A stretch of DNA of 23,281 nucleotides, from assembly GCA_900765165.1 (NCBI GenBank), contig CAAFQR010000135.1, forward strand, positions 1 to 23,281. Reading direction: 5' to 3'. The notes beneath the pieces are model-generated. The model had not been told where the DNA came from, did no database searches, and was given only the letters and a program-made list of their open reading frames with translations. Position numbers and translations under genes: made by a program. Shown here piece by piece: positions 7,701 through 15,652 of this stretch; positions within the stretch are counted from its first letter, which is position 1; the number at the start of each line of letters is the position of its first letter. This DNA comes from Veillonellaceae bacterium. Lineage in GTDB: Bacteria > Bacillota > Negativicutes > Veillonellales > Veillonellaceae.

Positions 7701-8804
7701 ATGTGGCGTAGAATTATGCGAGATTGGGACTGGACAATCGTCTTGTGTACCGTTCTCCTCGTAGCTGTCGGCGTTACCGTTATCGGCAGTGCAACTCATG
7801 TTAATAAAGACGGCTTACAGCTTACAGACCTTGTAAGTAAGCAGTTACTCTTTTTCGGCATTAACGCGGTTATCGTCGTAGTTATGCAGTTCTTTGACTA
7901 TCGTCGGCTTAGGTCTTGGGGCCGCCCATTATACATCGTAACGCTGTTGCTGTTGCTGGCGGTTATGTTCGTCGGTACTTCGGCCTTAGGGGCTCAGCGT
8001 TGGATTCAAATCGGGCCCATTACCTTGCAGCCGTCCGAATTTACGAAGCTGCTCATGATTATCAGTATGGCGAAGATGATGGAAAATCGCGTCGATAAGC
8101 TGAACACCTTTAAATCGTTAGTACCGATTGTACTCTTCGTCGGTGTGCCGGCTTTGCTGGTATTTAAACAGCCTGACTTAGGTACTTCGTTGGTATATAT
8201 GGCCATTTTATGTGGCATGCTTTTTGTAGCTAACATTCGCATGCGTTTAGTTAGCATTATCGTTGGCGTTTTAGTCGTATTGGCACCGCTTGGTTGGTTC
8301 GTCTTGAAGGAATATCAGAAACAGCGTATTTTGGTGTTCTTGAACCCGAATATCGACCCCTTTGGTGCCGGTTATCACATCATTCAGTCAAAGATTGCCA
8401 TTGGGTCCGGCTTGATTTTAGGTAAAGGCTTGTTCAATGGTACCCAGAGTCAGTTGAACTTCTTGCCGGAAAATCACACGGACTTTATCTTCTCCGTAAT
8501 TGGCGAAGAATTAGGCTTTGTTGGCTGCGTGTTTGTTTTAATTTTACTGTTTATCTTGATTTATCGCAGTATCGTCATCGCTCGTACGGCCGGTGACACC
8601 TATGGCATGCTTCTCGCGACGGGCATTGGTTCCATGATTGGTTTCCAGGTGCTCATCAACGTTGGTATGACCACAGGTATCATGCCGGTTACGGGGATTC
8701 CGTTGCCCTTTATCAGCTACGGGGTCAGCGCGTTGACGACGAATATGATAAGTATTGGGCTTTTGCTCAATATAGCGCTTCATCGTAAGAAACTCATGTT
8801 CTAA
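7701..8804 (+). CDS. rodA: RodA peptidoglycan glycosyltransferase (SEDS family)
   Basis: Encodes 367 residues with about ten membrane helices. RodA polymerises lipid II in partnership with PBP2. Conserved SEDS features are visible: RWIQIGPITLQPSEF (100-114, with Trp101) and NFLPENHTDFIFSVIGEE (253-270), holding the key Asp261 in the large extracellular loop. The C-terminal PLPFISYGVSAL signature is also present. AGGAGG is 6 bases upstream of ATG. The context beside mrdA favours RodA over FtsW. Confidence 0.95.
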   Translation: MWRRIMRDWDWTIVLCTVLLVAVGVTVIGSATHVNKDGLQLTDLVSKQLLFFGINAVIVVVMQFFDYRRLRSWGRPLYIVTLLLLLAVMFVGTSALGAQRWIQIGPITLQPSEFTKLLMIISMAKMMENRVDKLNTFKSLVPIVLFVGVPALLVFKQPDLGTSLVYMAILCGMLFVANIRMRLVSIIVGVLVVLAPLGWFVLKEYQKQRILVFLNPNIDPFGAGYHIIQSKIAIGSGLILGKGLFNGTQSQLNFLPENHTDFIFSVIGEELGFVGCVFVLILLFILIYRSIVIARTAGDTYGMLLATGIGSMIGFQVLINVGMTTGIMPVTGIPLPFISYGVSALTTNMISIGLLLNIALHRKKLMF

Positions 8805-8818
8805 AAATAGGAGGTCCT

Positions 8819-10708
8819 ATGATTCAATTGGATACCGGCTGGTTGCAGCATGTGCAGAAACCGGCGCGCTATACTGGTGGCGAATGGAACAGCGTTGTAA
8901 AGAACCACGCTGACGTCGACGTTACAGTAGGCTTGGCATTCCCTGATGTGTATGAAGTTAGTATGAGCCATTTAGGCATCAAAATTTTGTATGCCTTGTT
9001 AAATGAACGGCCTGATGTGGCGGCAGAACGTGTTTTTGCGCCATGGCACGACATGGAAACAGAAATGCGCAATCGCAAGATTCCGCTCTTTTCCTTAGAG
9101 ACCAAAACGCCGGCTGCTGATTTTGACATTCTTGGTTTTACGCTCCAATATGAAATGAGCTATACCAATATTTTGAATATGCTGGATTTAGCCGGCATTC
9201 CTTTCTATAGTAAGGATCGTAATTTGGACCACCCGCTTATAATTGCCGGCGGTCCTTGTGCGTATAATATTGAACCTATTGCAGACTTTGTGGATATCGT
9301 GTCCATCGGCGAGTCCGAAGAATGGATTAACGAATTCGTGGACTTGTACAAAGAGTTCAAAGCTAACGGCTTCCCTGGTGGCAAGGATGCGTTCTTGCGC
9401 CGTGTAGCCCAGATTCCTGGCACCTATGTGCCGGCTCTTTACGACGTAGCGTACACGGAGGCTGGTGATTTCAAAAGCATTACGCCGAAGGTACCAGAAG
9501 CACCGGCGAAGATTACGAAGCGCATCATCGAGGATATGGAGCATTCCTTCTATCCGACAAAGCCGGTTGTGCCCTATTTGGACGTTGTTCACGACCGTGC
9601 TGTGTTAGAATTATTCCGCGGTTGTACCCGTGGCTGTCGCTTCTGCCAGGCCGGCATGTTGTATCGTCCGGTTCGTGAACGCACGCCGGAACGGTTGGCA
9701 CAGCTGGCGAAAGAGATTATCGCCAACACCGGTTACAATGAAATTTCCCTCATGTCCTTAAGCTCGGCAGACTATTCGAAGTTACCGGAGCTAGTGGACC
9801 TTCTCATGGCGGAATTCAAGGATAAAAAAGTGAGCGTTAGCTTGCCGTCTCTTCGTATTGACGCGTTTTCTATCGATATTGCCAAGAAGGTGCAGCAGGT
9901 TCGCAAGAGCGGTTTAACCTTTGCGCCGGAAGCGGGCTCCCAGCGCATGCGCGACGTTATCAACAAAGGCGTTAGCGAAGAAGACTTGATGGCTGCTTGT
10001 ACCAGTGCGTTCAAATCCGGTTGGCATACGGTGAAGCTGTACTTCATGATGGGCTTACCGACGGAAACGGACGAAGACGTAGCGGGCATTGCCGATTTGG
10101 CGTACAAGGTATTGGATTTGCACCGTGAAATCACAGGCAAGCGCAACGGTAGCGTTACGGTGTCGGTGTCCTTCTTCGTGCCAAAGAGCCACACGCCGTA
10201 CCAGTGGTATGGTCAGCAGAAGGTAGAAGAAATTCACCGCAAACAGCAGTACTTGAAGAGTCTTATTAAGAACCGCAACATTTCCTATCACTACCACGAT
10301 GGGGCTACCGGCTATTTAGAAGCCGTGTTTGCACGCGGTGATCGTCGCTTGGCACCGGTATTGGTGGAAGCTTGGAAGTTAGGCTGTAAATTCGATGGCT
10401 GGACGGAATTTTTCTCCTTGGAAAAATGGATGCAAGCCTTCAAGAATACCGGCGTTGATCCGGATTACTACGCATGCCGCGATCGTTCCTTTGATGAACC
10501 GTTGCCGTGGGACCATTTGGACGACGAAGTAAGCAAAACATATTTAAAACAGGAATGGCAGCGTGCCGTTTCTGCCGATTTGACACGTGACTGCCGCCGC
10601 TTGCCTTGCAATGGTTGTAATGTATGTCCGGCGTTAGATACGGCAATTATTGACTATAAGGAGGGTGGACGCGTTGACAAGGTTACGTTTGGCCTTACGG
10701 AAAGGTGA
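8819..10708 (+). CDS. TIGR03960-type radical SAM protein with B12-binding-like N-terminus
   Basis: Encodes 629 residues. The N-terminal half (about 30-200) looks like a cobalamin-binding-type Rossmann domain (FPDVYEVSMSHLG, ILGFTLQYEMSYTN, IIAGGPCAYN) without an obvious DxHxxG cobalamin motif. The radical SAM core has CTRGCRFC with Cys269, Cys273 and Cys276 (CX3CX2C). After the barrel, a C-terminal region ends with a second cysteine cluster, Cys592, Cys597, Cys600 and Cys603, which could bind a second metal or Fe-S centre. The reaction is unknown. The family is usually encoded next to a DUF2344 protein and RNase E/G, as here, so a role in RNA or ribosome modification is a reasonable guess but not shown. 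The stop overlaps the next gene by 35 bases. Confidence 0.88.
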   Translation: MIQLDTGWLQHVQKPARYTGGEWNSVVKNHADVDVTVGLAFPDVYEVSMSHLGIKILYALLNERPDVAAERVFAPWHDMETEMRNRKIPLFSLETKTPAADFDILGFTLQYEMSYTNILNMLDLAGIPFYSKDRNLDHPLIIAGGPCAYNIEPIADFVDIVSIGESEEWINEFVDLYKEFKANGFPGGKDAFLRRVAQIPGTYVPALYDVAYTEAGDFKSITPKVPEAPAKITKRIIEDMEHSFYPTKPVVPYLDVVHDRAVLELFRGCTRGCRFCQAGMLYRPVRERTPERLAQLAKEIIANTGYNEISLMSLSSADYSKLPELVDLLMAEFKDKKVSVSLPSLRIDAFSIDIAKKVQQVRKSGLTFAPEAGSQRMRDVINKGVSEEDLMAACTSAFKSGWHTVKLYFMMGLPTETDEDVAGIADLAYKVLDLHREITGKRNGSVTVSVSFFVPKSHTPYQWYGQQKVEEIHRKQQYLKSLIKNRNISYHYHDGATGYLEAVFARGDRRLAPVLVEAWKLGCKFDGWTEFFSLEKWMQAFKNTGVDPDYYACRDRSFDEPLPWDHLDDEVSKTYLKQEWQRAVSADLTRDCRRLPCNGCNVCPALDTAIIDYKEGGRVDKVTFGLTER

Positions 10709-11366
10709 GGGCCTTCGCTTTTTATCTCATCTTGATTATGCTCAGGCGGTTATGCGTATGATTCGACGTGCCGACCTGCCGATGATGTACTCCGAAGGCT
10801 TCAATCCGCACATGAAGATTAGCTTTTCCTCGGCTTTGGCGTTGGGGATTACGGCGGAAGCGGAATATGCCGATTTGGAGCTTTTTGAAGATGTAACTGT
10901 TGCCGATGTGGCAAAACGCCTTAATGCGGTGGCGCCGCCGGGATTGGAAGTAACGGCTGGTCGCGTTATGCCCGATAAGGTTCGTAAAATGATGGCTATC
11001 TGCAATTACGCCGTTTACGAAGTGACGGGCCCCGTCACGGCTGATGCGGATTGGGATGAACTTCTGAAGCCCATCAATGAAGCGGAACAAATTGATTTTG
11101 AAAAGGTAACACCGAAGAAGACGCGTATCATTAACGTTAAAGAATTCGTGTACAATCCGTTGACGGCGAAGAAGAATGACGATGGTACGGTTACGGTGAC
11201 TATGGGCATCGGTATTTATCCGTCCGGTACCATGAAGCCTGGTGAATTGTGGCTCTTTGGCCGTGATAAATGGAATTGGCCCGTAACGGAAAGCTACGAA
11301 GTGCACCGCAAGGGCATTTATGTTGTAGAAGACGGTGAGACTAAAACGCCGTTGGAATGCGAATAG
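10674..11366 (+). CDS. DUF2344 / TIGR03936 protein, partner of the radical SAM protein
   Basis: Encodes 230 residues from a TTG start. AAGGAGGG at 10658-10665 lies 8 bases before TTG 10674. The longer frame from TTG 10650 would place that ribosome-binding site inside the coding region, so I reject it. The protein begins TRLRLALRKGEGLRFLSHLDY and continues with the family hallmark SEGFNPHMKISFSSALALG. Biochemical function is unknown. It is almost always paired with, and sometimes fused to, the TIGR03960 radical SAM protein, and the 35-base overlap here implies coupled translation and probably a complex. RNase G follows. Confidence 0.88.
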   Translation: MTRLRLALRKGEGLRFLSHLDYAQAVMRMIRRADLPMMYSEGFNPHMKISFSSALALGITAEAEYADLELFEDVTVADVAKRLNAVAPPGLEVTAGRVMPDKVRKMMAICNYAVYEVTGPVTADADWDELLKPINEAEQIDFEKVTPKKTRIINVKEFVYNPLTAKKNDDGTVTVTMGIGIYPSGTMKPGELWLFGRDKWNWPVTESYEVHRKGIYVVEDGETKTPLECE

Positions 11367-11373
11367 TTGTAAG

Positions 11374-11415
11374 GCGACAATGTGTCGTTCATAGTTGGTA
11401 TTACGGTGTGATACC
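11374..11415 (+). other. Two short hairpins in the RNase G leader
   Basis: CGACA/TGTCG (11375-11387, 3-base loop, plus a flanking G-U) and GGTAT/ATACC (11397-11415, 9-base loop) fill the 78-base gap before rng. Neither has a T-tract. They could act in mRNA processing or autoregulation, which is known for E. coli RNase E leaders, but this is inference. Confidence 0.35.
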
Positions 11416-11444
11416 TAGTGAAGTGTAAAGAAAGGAGCGTGCCT

Positions 11445-12878
11445 ATGCCGTTGAAGCGAATCGTAGCCAATGTAATGGCCGAAGAAATTCGCCTTGCCGT
11501 TTTAGATGACGGCGGCGAAGTCGTTGATGCCTTATATTACCGGCCGGACAATGAGCAAACTGCACAGCATATTTATAAAGGCGTTGTGCGCAATGTGTTG
11601 CCTGGTATGGCGGCCGCCTTCGTCGATATCGGCTTAGGGCAAAACGCGTACCTGGATTTACGGCGCGGTAAGAAGCCCGCTTCCTTAGAAAAAGTCCATG
11701 TAGGGGAAAACTTGATGGTACAGGTGATTAAGGAAGAAATGCTGGGAAAATCGGCAAAGGTAAGTGCCGATATTAGCTTAGCCGGGCGCTTTATGGTGCT
11801 CTTGCCGTACTCAACGGGCATTCACATTTCCAAGCGCATTACGGACACGAAGGTGCGCCAGCGCTTAACGGCGATGGCTCAGCCTTACACCGATAAGGGG
11901 TGTGGCTTTATCCTTCGTACGGCCGCTGCGGTGGCTTCGCCTGATGAAGTAGCGGCAGATATGGAGTTTCTGTGGCAAACGTGGTGCCAATTGCAAAAGC
12001 GGTACCAAGTAGCGAAAAATGGCAAGGAAATTTACGGTGATGCGGACTTCTGGCTTCGGGTTATTCGCGATTATGTGCGACCCGGCATTGAAGAAATCAT
12101 CGTCGATGATGATGACGCCTATCAGCGCCTCGTAGAACTCATTGGTTCTACGAAGATTTCCGGTGTTCGTGCCGTACTTCACGACGGTCCGGAACCGGTG
12201 TTCAAGGAATTTGGCATTGAAACGCAACTGGAAGCGCTTATCATCAATTCTCACGTGGACCTACCGTCTGGTGGGTTCCTGCAAATTGACCGCACCGAAG
12301 CGTTGACGGTCATAGACGTAAATTCCGGTCATTTCACAGGGCGAACCGGTAATGCGGTGGAAACGGCGAAACAGGTGAATTTTGAAGCGGCGCGCATGGT
12401 AGCTAGACAGCTGCGGCTCCGCGACATTGGCGGCATTATTGTGTGCGACTTCATCGATTTGCCGAAGAAGGAACAGCAAGAAGAATTGCTGTCCTATTTG
12501 ACCAGTCTAGTACGACAGGACCCGGTGAAGACCGTGGTGTGCGGCATTACGCCGTTAGGCCTTGTGGAGCTAACTCGTAAGCGAGAACGTCGGGGGGCGC
12601 AAACAATTTTGTTTGATCCTTGTGAACGATGTGGCGGCACAGGGTACCTGCTGTCGGCGGAAACGGTGTATTTACAAATTATTCGGCGACTTCGGGAGCT
12701 ATGCCGTGCCGGTCGTTTGAAGACCGGCATCATGGTAGAGGCTCACCCGGATGTGGTTCGTTATTTTACAGACAAAGTGAAGCGGGCCTTAAGCGAAGAG
12801 CTGCAGCGGACGGTGGATACCACGGCGGTGGCGACCATGAACCGCGAAGCGTATTCGCTGTTGGCTATGGATGAATAA
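11445..12878 (+). CDS. rng: Ribonuclease G / E family endoribonuclease
   Basis: Encodes 477 residues. Single-strand endoribonuclease for rRNA maturation and mRNA decay. Order: S1-like RNA-binding domain inserted in an RNase H-like start (about 35-120), 5'-sensor/middle region, DNase I-like catalytic part with Asp291 (VIDVNSG) and Asp335 (CDFIDLP), and the Zn-link motif CERC (Cys393, Cys396). The length matches RNase G; there is no long disordered degradosome scaffold as in E. coli RNase E. I chose ATG 11445 because AAAGGAG lies 7 bases upstream; an in-frame GTG at 11418 has no such support. In many Firmicutes rplU/rpmA follow; here mntP does. Confidence 0.93.
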   Translation: MPLKRIVANVMAEEIRLAVLDDGGEVVDALYYRPDNEQTAQHIYKGVVRNVLPGMAAAFVDIGLGQNAYLDLRRGKKPASLEKVHVGENLMVQVIKEEMLGKSAKVSADISLAGRFMVLLPYSTGIHISKRITDTKVRQRLTAMAQPYTDKGCGFILRTAAAVASPDEVAADMEFLWQTWCQLQKRYQVAKNGKEIYGDADFWLRVIRDYVRPGIEEIIVDDDDAYQRLVELIGSTKISGVRAVLHDGPEPVFKEFGIETQLEALIINSHVDLPSGGFLQIDRTEALTVIDVNSGHFTGRTGNAVETAKQVNFEAARMVARQLRLRDIGGIIVCDFIDLPKKEQQEELLSYLTSLVRQDPVKTVVCGITPLGLVELTRKRERRGAQTILFDPCERCGGTGYLLSAETVYLQIIRRLRELCRAGRLKTGIMVEAHPDVVRYFTDKVKRALSEELQRTVDTTAVATMNREAYSLLAMDE

Positions 12879-12947
12879 ATTAAATATTGAGGATTAAATT
12901 GAATACAGGTAATAGGTATTACGACGAGAAAACGGAGTGAGTATTTG

Positions 12948-13514
12948 ATGTCGATGTTTGAAATTTTTTTGATTGCGGTAGGGTTAGCAACGGATGCCTT
13001 TGCCGTGTCCGTAGCCAAAGGACCGTGCATTGGCCCAAGCGAGCAATACAAGAAGCTTGTGTTGCCGTTTTTGTTCGGCTTGTTTCAGATGCTCATGCCG
13101 TTAATCGGCTGGCTCGTAGGCTCTCGTTTTGCGAACTTTATCAATGCTTACGACCATTGGATTATCTTTGCTATTTTAGGTTATTTAGGCTTCGCCATGA
13201 TTCGGGAATCGCGCAAGCATAGCGATGACGACGATTTCTGTCTCTTTTTATCGTGGCGTGAAATGATGATGCTTGCCCTCGCCACCAGCATTGATGCGTT
13301 GGCCATTGGTCTTACGTTGGCATTCTTGGATGTGAACGTAACGTGGGCATCGTCTTTGATTGGTATCATCACTTTTATCATTTCTTTATTGGGGATTTTC
13401 TTAGGTCGCCAGCTGGCTAAATTACTGGCCGGCAAGGTGGAAATTTTTGGCGGTTTGGTGCTTATCGGCATTGGCGCTAAAATTTTATTGCAGCACTTAG
13501 GCATTTTGCCCTAG
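12948..13514 (+). CDS. mntP: MntP-type Mn2+ efflux pump
   Basis: Encodes 188 residues with six hydrophobic segments in two homologous halves. Each half carries the family motif: ATDAFAVSVAKG (Asp16) and SIDALAIGLTLA (Asp116). These membrane-embedded acidic residues are expected to bind Mn2+. MntP proteins export manganese and protect against Mn toxicity. ATG 12948 lies 10 bases after GGAG; an in-frame TTG at 12945 with 7-base spacing is an alternative. Only 69 bases separate it from rng. That is too little for the Mn-sensing yybP-ykoY riboswitch often found before mntP, and none is seen. Confidence 0.9.
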   Translation: MSMFEIFLIAVGLATDAFAVSVAKGPCIGPSEQYKKLVLPFLFGLFQMLMPLIGWLVGSRFANFINAYDHWIIFAILGYLGFAMIRESRKHSDDDDFCLFLSWREMMMLALATSIDALAIGLTLAFLDVNVTWASSLIGIITFIISLLGIFLGRQLAKLLAGKVEIFGGLVLIGIGAKILLQHLGILP

Positions 13515-13533
13515 TGTATTTGATATATCATAT

Positions 13534-13561
13534 ATGAAAAATTCCCTAAATATGGTATGAT
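13534..13561 (+). promoter_or_regulatory. Probable serS promoter
   Basis: TATGAT (-10, 5 of 6) preceded by TGG (extended -10), with a weak -35 ATGAAA 16 bases upstream. The surroundings resemble the extended -10 promoter of mreB. Confidence 0.5.
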
Positions 13562-13583
13562 GAAGTGTAATTACAATACAAGA

Positions 13584-13597
13584 CGGTCGTAGGACCG
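13584..13597 (+). other. Hairpin in the serS leader
   Basis: A perfect 5-bp stem CGGTC/GACCG with a 4-base loop lies in the short untranslated leader. It is not followed by a T-tract and is too short for a T-box. The function is unknown. Confidence 0.35.
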
Positions 13598-13624
13598 CTA
13601 TTAATTGAATGTGGGGTCATATGT

Positions 13625-14905
13625 ATGTTAGATTTACGATTTGTAAGAGAAAATGCGGACGCTGTTCGTAAAAATCTGGAAAATCGCCACACGGAAGGCG
13701 ACGTAGCTGCTTACGTTAAGCTTTACGATGAACGTAAGGATATCATCCAGGAAGGTGAACAGCTCAAAGCACAGCGCAATGCAGTAACGGCTGAAATCAG
13801 CGCCTTGAAACGCAACAAACAGAACGCCGATGACAAAATCGCTCAGATGAAAAAAGTAGGCGATGACATCGCTGCTTTGGACGAAAAATTGCGTGAAACG
13901 GAAAATGCCTTGATGGACATTGCCTTACGTTTACCGAACATGTGCGATGCGTCCGTACCGGTTGGCAATGACGAAAATGACAACCCGGAAAAGCGTCGTT
14001 GGGGTACGCCGCGTAACTTTGATTTCCCGATTCAGGCACACTGGGATTTAGGTGAATCCCTCGATATCCTCGATTTCGAAAGTGCCGTTAAGGAAAGTGG
14101 CGCTCGTTTTACGTTCTACAAAGGCGCTGGTGCCCGTTTGGAACGTGCCTTGATTAACTTCATGATTGACCTGCATGTAGATAAACAGGGTTATACGGAA
14201 ATGATGACGCCGTACATGGTAACGCGTCAGACCTTGACGAACACTGGGCAATTGCCGAAATTCGCTGAAGACATGTACAAATTGGAAGGCCTTGATTATT
14301 TCTTGATTCCGACTGCTGAAGTTACGTTGACGAACTTCCACAGTGGCGAAATTTTGAGCATTGAAGACTTGCCGAAATACTACACGGCCTTTACCGCTTG
14401 CTTCCGTGCTGAAGCTGGTTCTGCGGGCCGCGATACTCGTGGTCTTATCCGTCAGCATCAGTTCAACAAGGTTGAAATGGTTAAATACGTAGATCCGGAA
14501 ACGTCCTATGACGAATTGGAAAAATTGACCGACAATGCTGAAGAAGTATTGCGTTTATTGGAATTGCCGCATCGCGTTATTACGCTTTGCACCGGCGATA
14601 TCGGCTTCGGCTCCGCTAAGACCTACGACGTAGAAGTTTGGATGCCGGCACAGGATTGCTACCGCGAAATTTCGTCTTGCTCCAACATGACGGACTTCCA
14701 GGCACGCCGTGCTAACATTAAATTCCGTCGCGAACCGAAGGGCAAACCGGAATTCGTACATACATTGAATGGCTCCGGCTTGGCAGTAGGCCGTACGGTA
14801 GCTGCTATCTTAGAAAACAACCAGCAGGCTGACGGCTCTGTAATCGTACCGAAGGTATTAGTACCTTACATGGGTGGTTTGGAAGTAATTAAACCTGTTA
14901 AATAA
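13625..14905 (+). CDS. serS: Seryl-tRNA synthetase
   Basis: Encodes 426 residues, standard length. Class II enzyme charging tRNA-Ser. The N-terminal tRNA-binding coiled-coil arm covers about 1-110 (LDLRFVRENADAVRKNLENR, then charged heptads). The catalytic core has motif 2 (FRAEAGSAGRDTRGLIRQHQF) and motif 3 (NGSGLAVGRTVAAILEN). The start is fixed by the conserved MLDLRF. The ribosome-binding site is poor (GGGG 8 bases upstream). It appears to be transcribed from its own promoter in the 110-base gap after mntP. Confidence 0.97.
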   Translation: MLDLRFVRENADAVRKNLENRHTEGDVAAYVKLYDERKDIIQEGEQLKAQRNAVTAEISALKRNKQNADDKIAQMKKVGDDIAALDEKLRETENALMDIALRLPNMCDASVPVGNDENDNPEKRRWGTPRNFDFPIQAHWDLGESLDILDFESAVKESGARFTFYKGAGARLERALINFMIDLHVDKQGYTEMMTPYMVTRQTLTNTGQLPKFAEDMYKLEGLDYFLIPTAEVTLTNFHSGEILSIEDLPKYYTAFTACFRAEAGSAGRDTRGLIRQHQFNKVEMVKYVDPETSYDELEKLTDNAEEVLRLLELPHRVITLCTGDIGFGSAKTYDVEVWMPAQDCYREISSCSNMTDFQARRANIKFRREPKGKPEFVHTLNGSGLAVGRTVAAILENNQQADGSVIVPKVLVPYMGGLEVIKPVK

Positions 14906-14937
14906 TGTAAAGACTTGGATTATGGAAAGGAGTTCCT

Positions 14938-15582
14938 ATGAAAATCTTTATCGACACTGCTAACTTTGATGAAATCAAAACAGCTTACGAAATGGGCTTT
15001 GTAGCCGGTGTTACGACGAACCCGTCCTTGATCGTAAAAGAAAAACGCGATTTAAAAGAAGTTATCAAGCAGATTGCCGACCTCGTAGATGGCCCGGTTA
15101 GCGCCGAAGTTATTGCGACGACGGCTCCTGAAATGATTGCCGAAGCCCATGAATTGGTTAAGCTCGGCAGCAACGTAGTTATCAAAGTTCCGATGACTCC
15201 GGAAGGCTTAAAAGCCGTAGCCGTTTTGTCTAAGGAAGGCATTAAGACGAATGTAACTTTGATTTTCTCTGCCAACCAGGCTCTCTTAGCAGCACGCGCA
15301 GGCGCTACCTTTGTTAGCCCCTTCGTAGGTCGTATTGACGACATTAGCATGGACGGCATTACCTTAATCGAAGATATTGCAGAAATCTTTATGGTACACG
15401 ATATTAAAACGGAAATTATCGCCGCCAGCGTGCGTACGCCGATGCATATGACACAATGTGCCAAGGCAGGTGCCCACATTGCTACGGTTCCTTTTAAAGT
15501 GTTAACGGCTTCGATGAAACATCCGTTGACGGATGCGGGCCTGGCTAGATTCTTAGCCGACTGGGAAGCAGCCAACAAATAA
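14938..15582 (+). CDS. tal: Small (TalC-type) transaldolase
   Basis: Encodes 214 residues, the short class I aldolase form often annotated as fructose-6-phosphate aldolase. It moves a dihydroxyacetone unit between sugar phosphates through a Schiff-base lysine, Lys83 (VVIKVPMT), with Asp6, TTNPS (26-30) and the AASVR phosphate site. Two residues that separate the activities favour transaldolase. Position 57 is Glu (SAEV), where E. coli FsaA has Gln. Position 129 is Phe (SPFVGR), where FsaA has Tyr. Both match B. subtilis-type transaldolases. The role is in the non-oxidative pentose phosphate pathway. AAAGGAG lies upstream of ATG. It is followed by glpX. Confidence 0.9.
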   Translation: MKIFIDTANFDEIKTAYEMGFVAGVTTNPSLIVKEKRDLKEVIKQIADLVDGPVSAEVIATTAPEMIAEAHELVKLGSNVVIKVPMTPEGLKAVAVLSKEGIKTNVTLIFSANQALLAARAGATFVSPFVGRIDDISMDGITLIEDIAEIFMVHDIKTEIIAASVRTPMHMTQCAKAGAHIATVPFKVLTASMKHPLTDAGLARFLADWEAANK

Positions 15583-15591
15583 GTGCCCAGC

Positions 15592-15606
15592 GGTGCATTT
15601 AGCACC
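15592..15606 (+). other. Hairpin between tal and glpX
   Basis: A perfect 5-bp stem GGTGC/GCACC with loop ATTTA. A weaker outer pairing of GCCC (15585-15588) with GGGC (downstream of 15620) is possible. No T-tract follows, so it is more likely a processing or stability element than a terminator. Confidence 0.4.
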
Positions 15607-15652
15607 CGATGTCAGCTCGGTGTAGGGCCGGGCAAATTAAGGAGGAATACTT

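Noticed and set aside
10650..10673. Longer start of the DUF2344 gene at TTG 10650
   Set aside because: It would place a strong AAGGAGGG site inside the coding region and add residues not typical of the family.
12879..12947. yybP-ykoY Mn riboswitch before mntP
   Set aside because: Only 69 bases are available and the sequence shows no GC-rich paired regions of that class.
13562..13624. T-box riboswitch before serS, suggested by a GGACCGC-like string
   Set aside because: The leader is under 70 bases after the predicted start, lacks the TGGN bulge and a terminator, and is far too short for a T-box.
14985..15605. 206-residue open frame on the - strand opposite the transaldolase gene
   Set aside because: Exact antisense of a conserved gene with no ribosome-binding site and no recognisable protein features. 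The same applies to long antisense frames at 10722-11306, 16076-16579 and 17215-17802.
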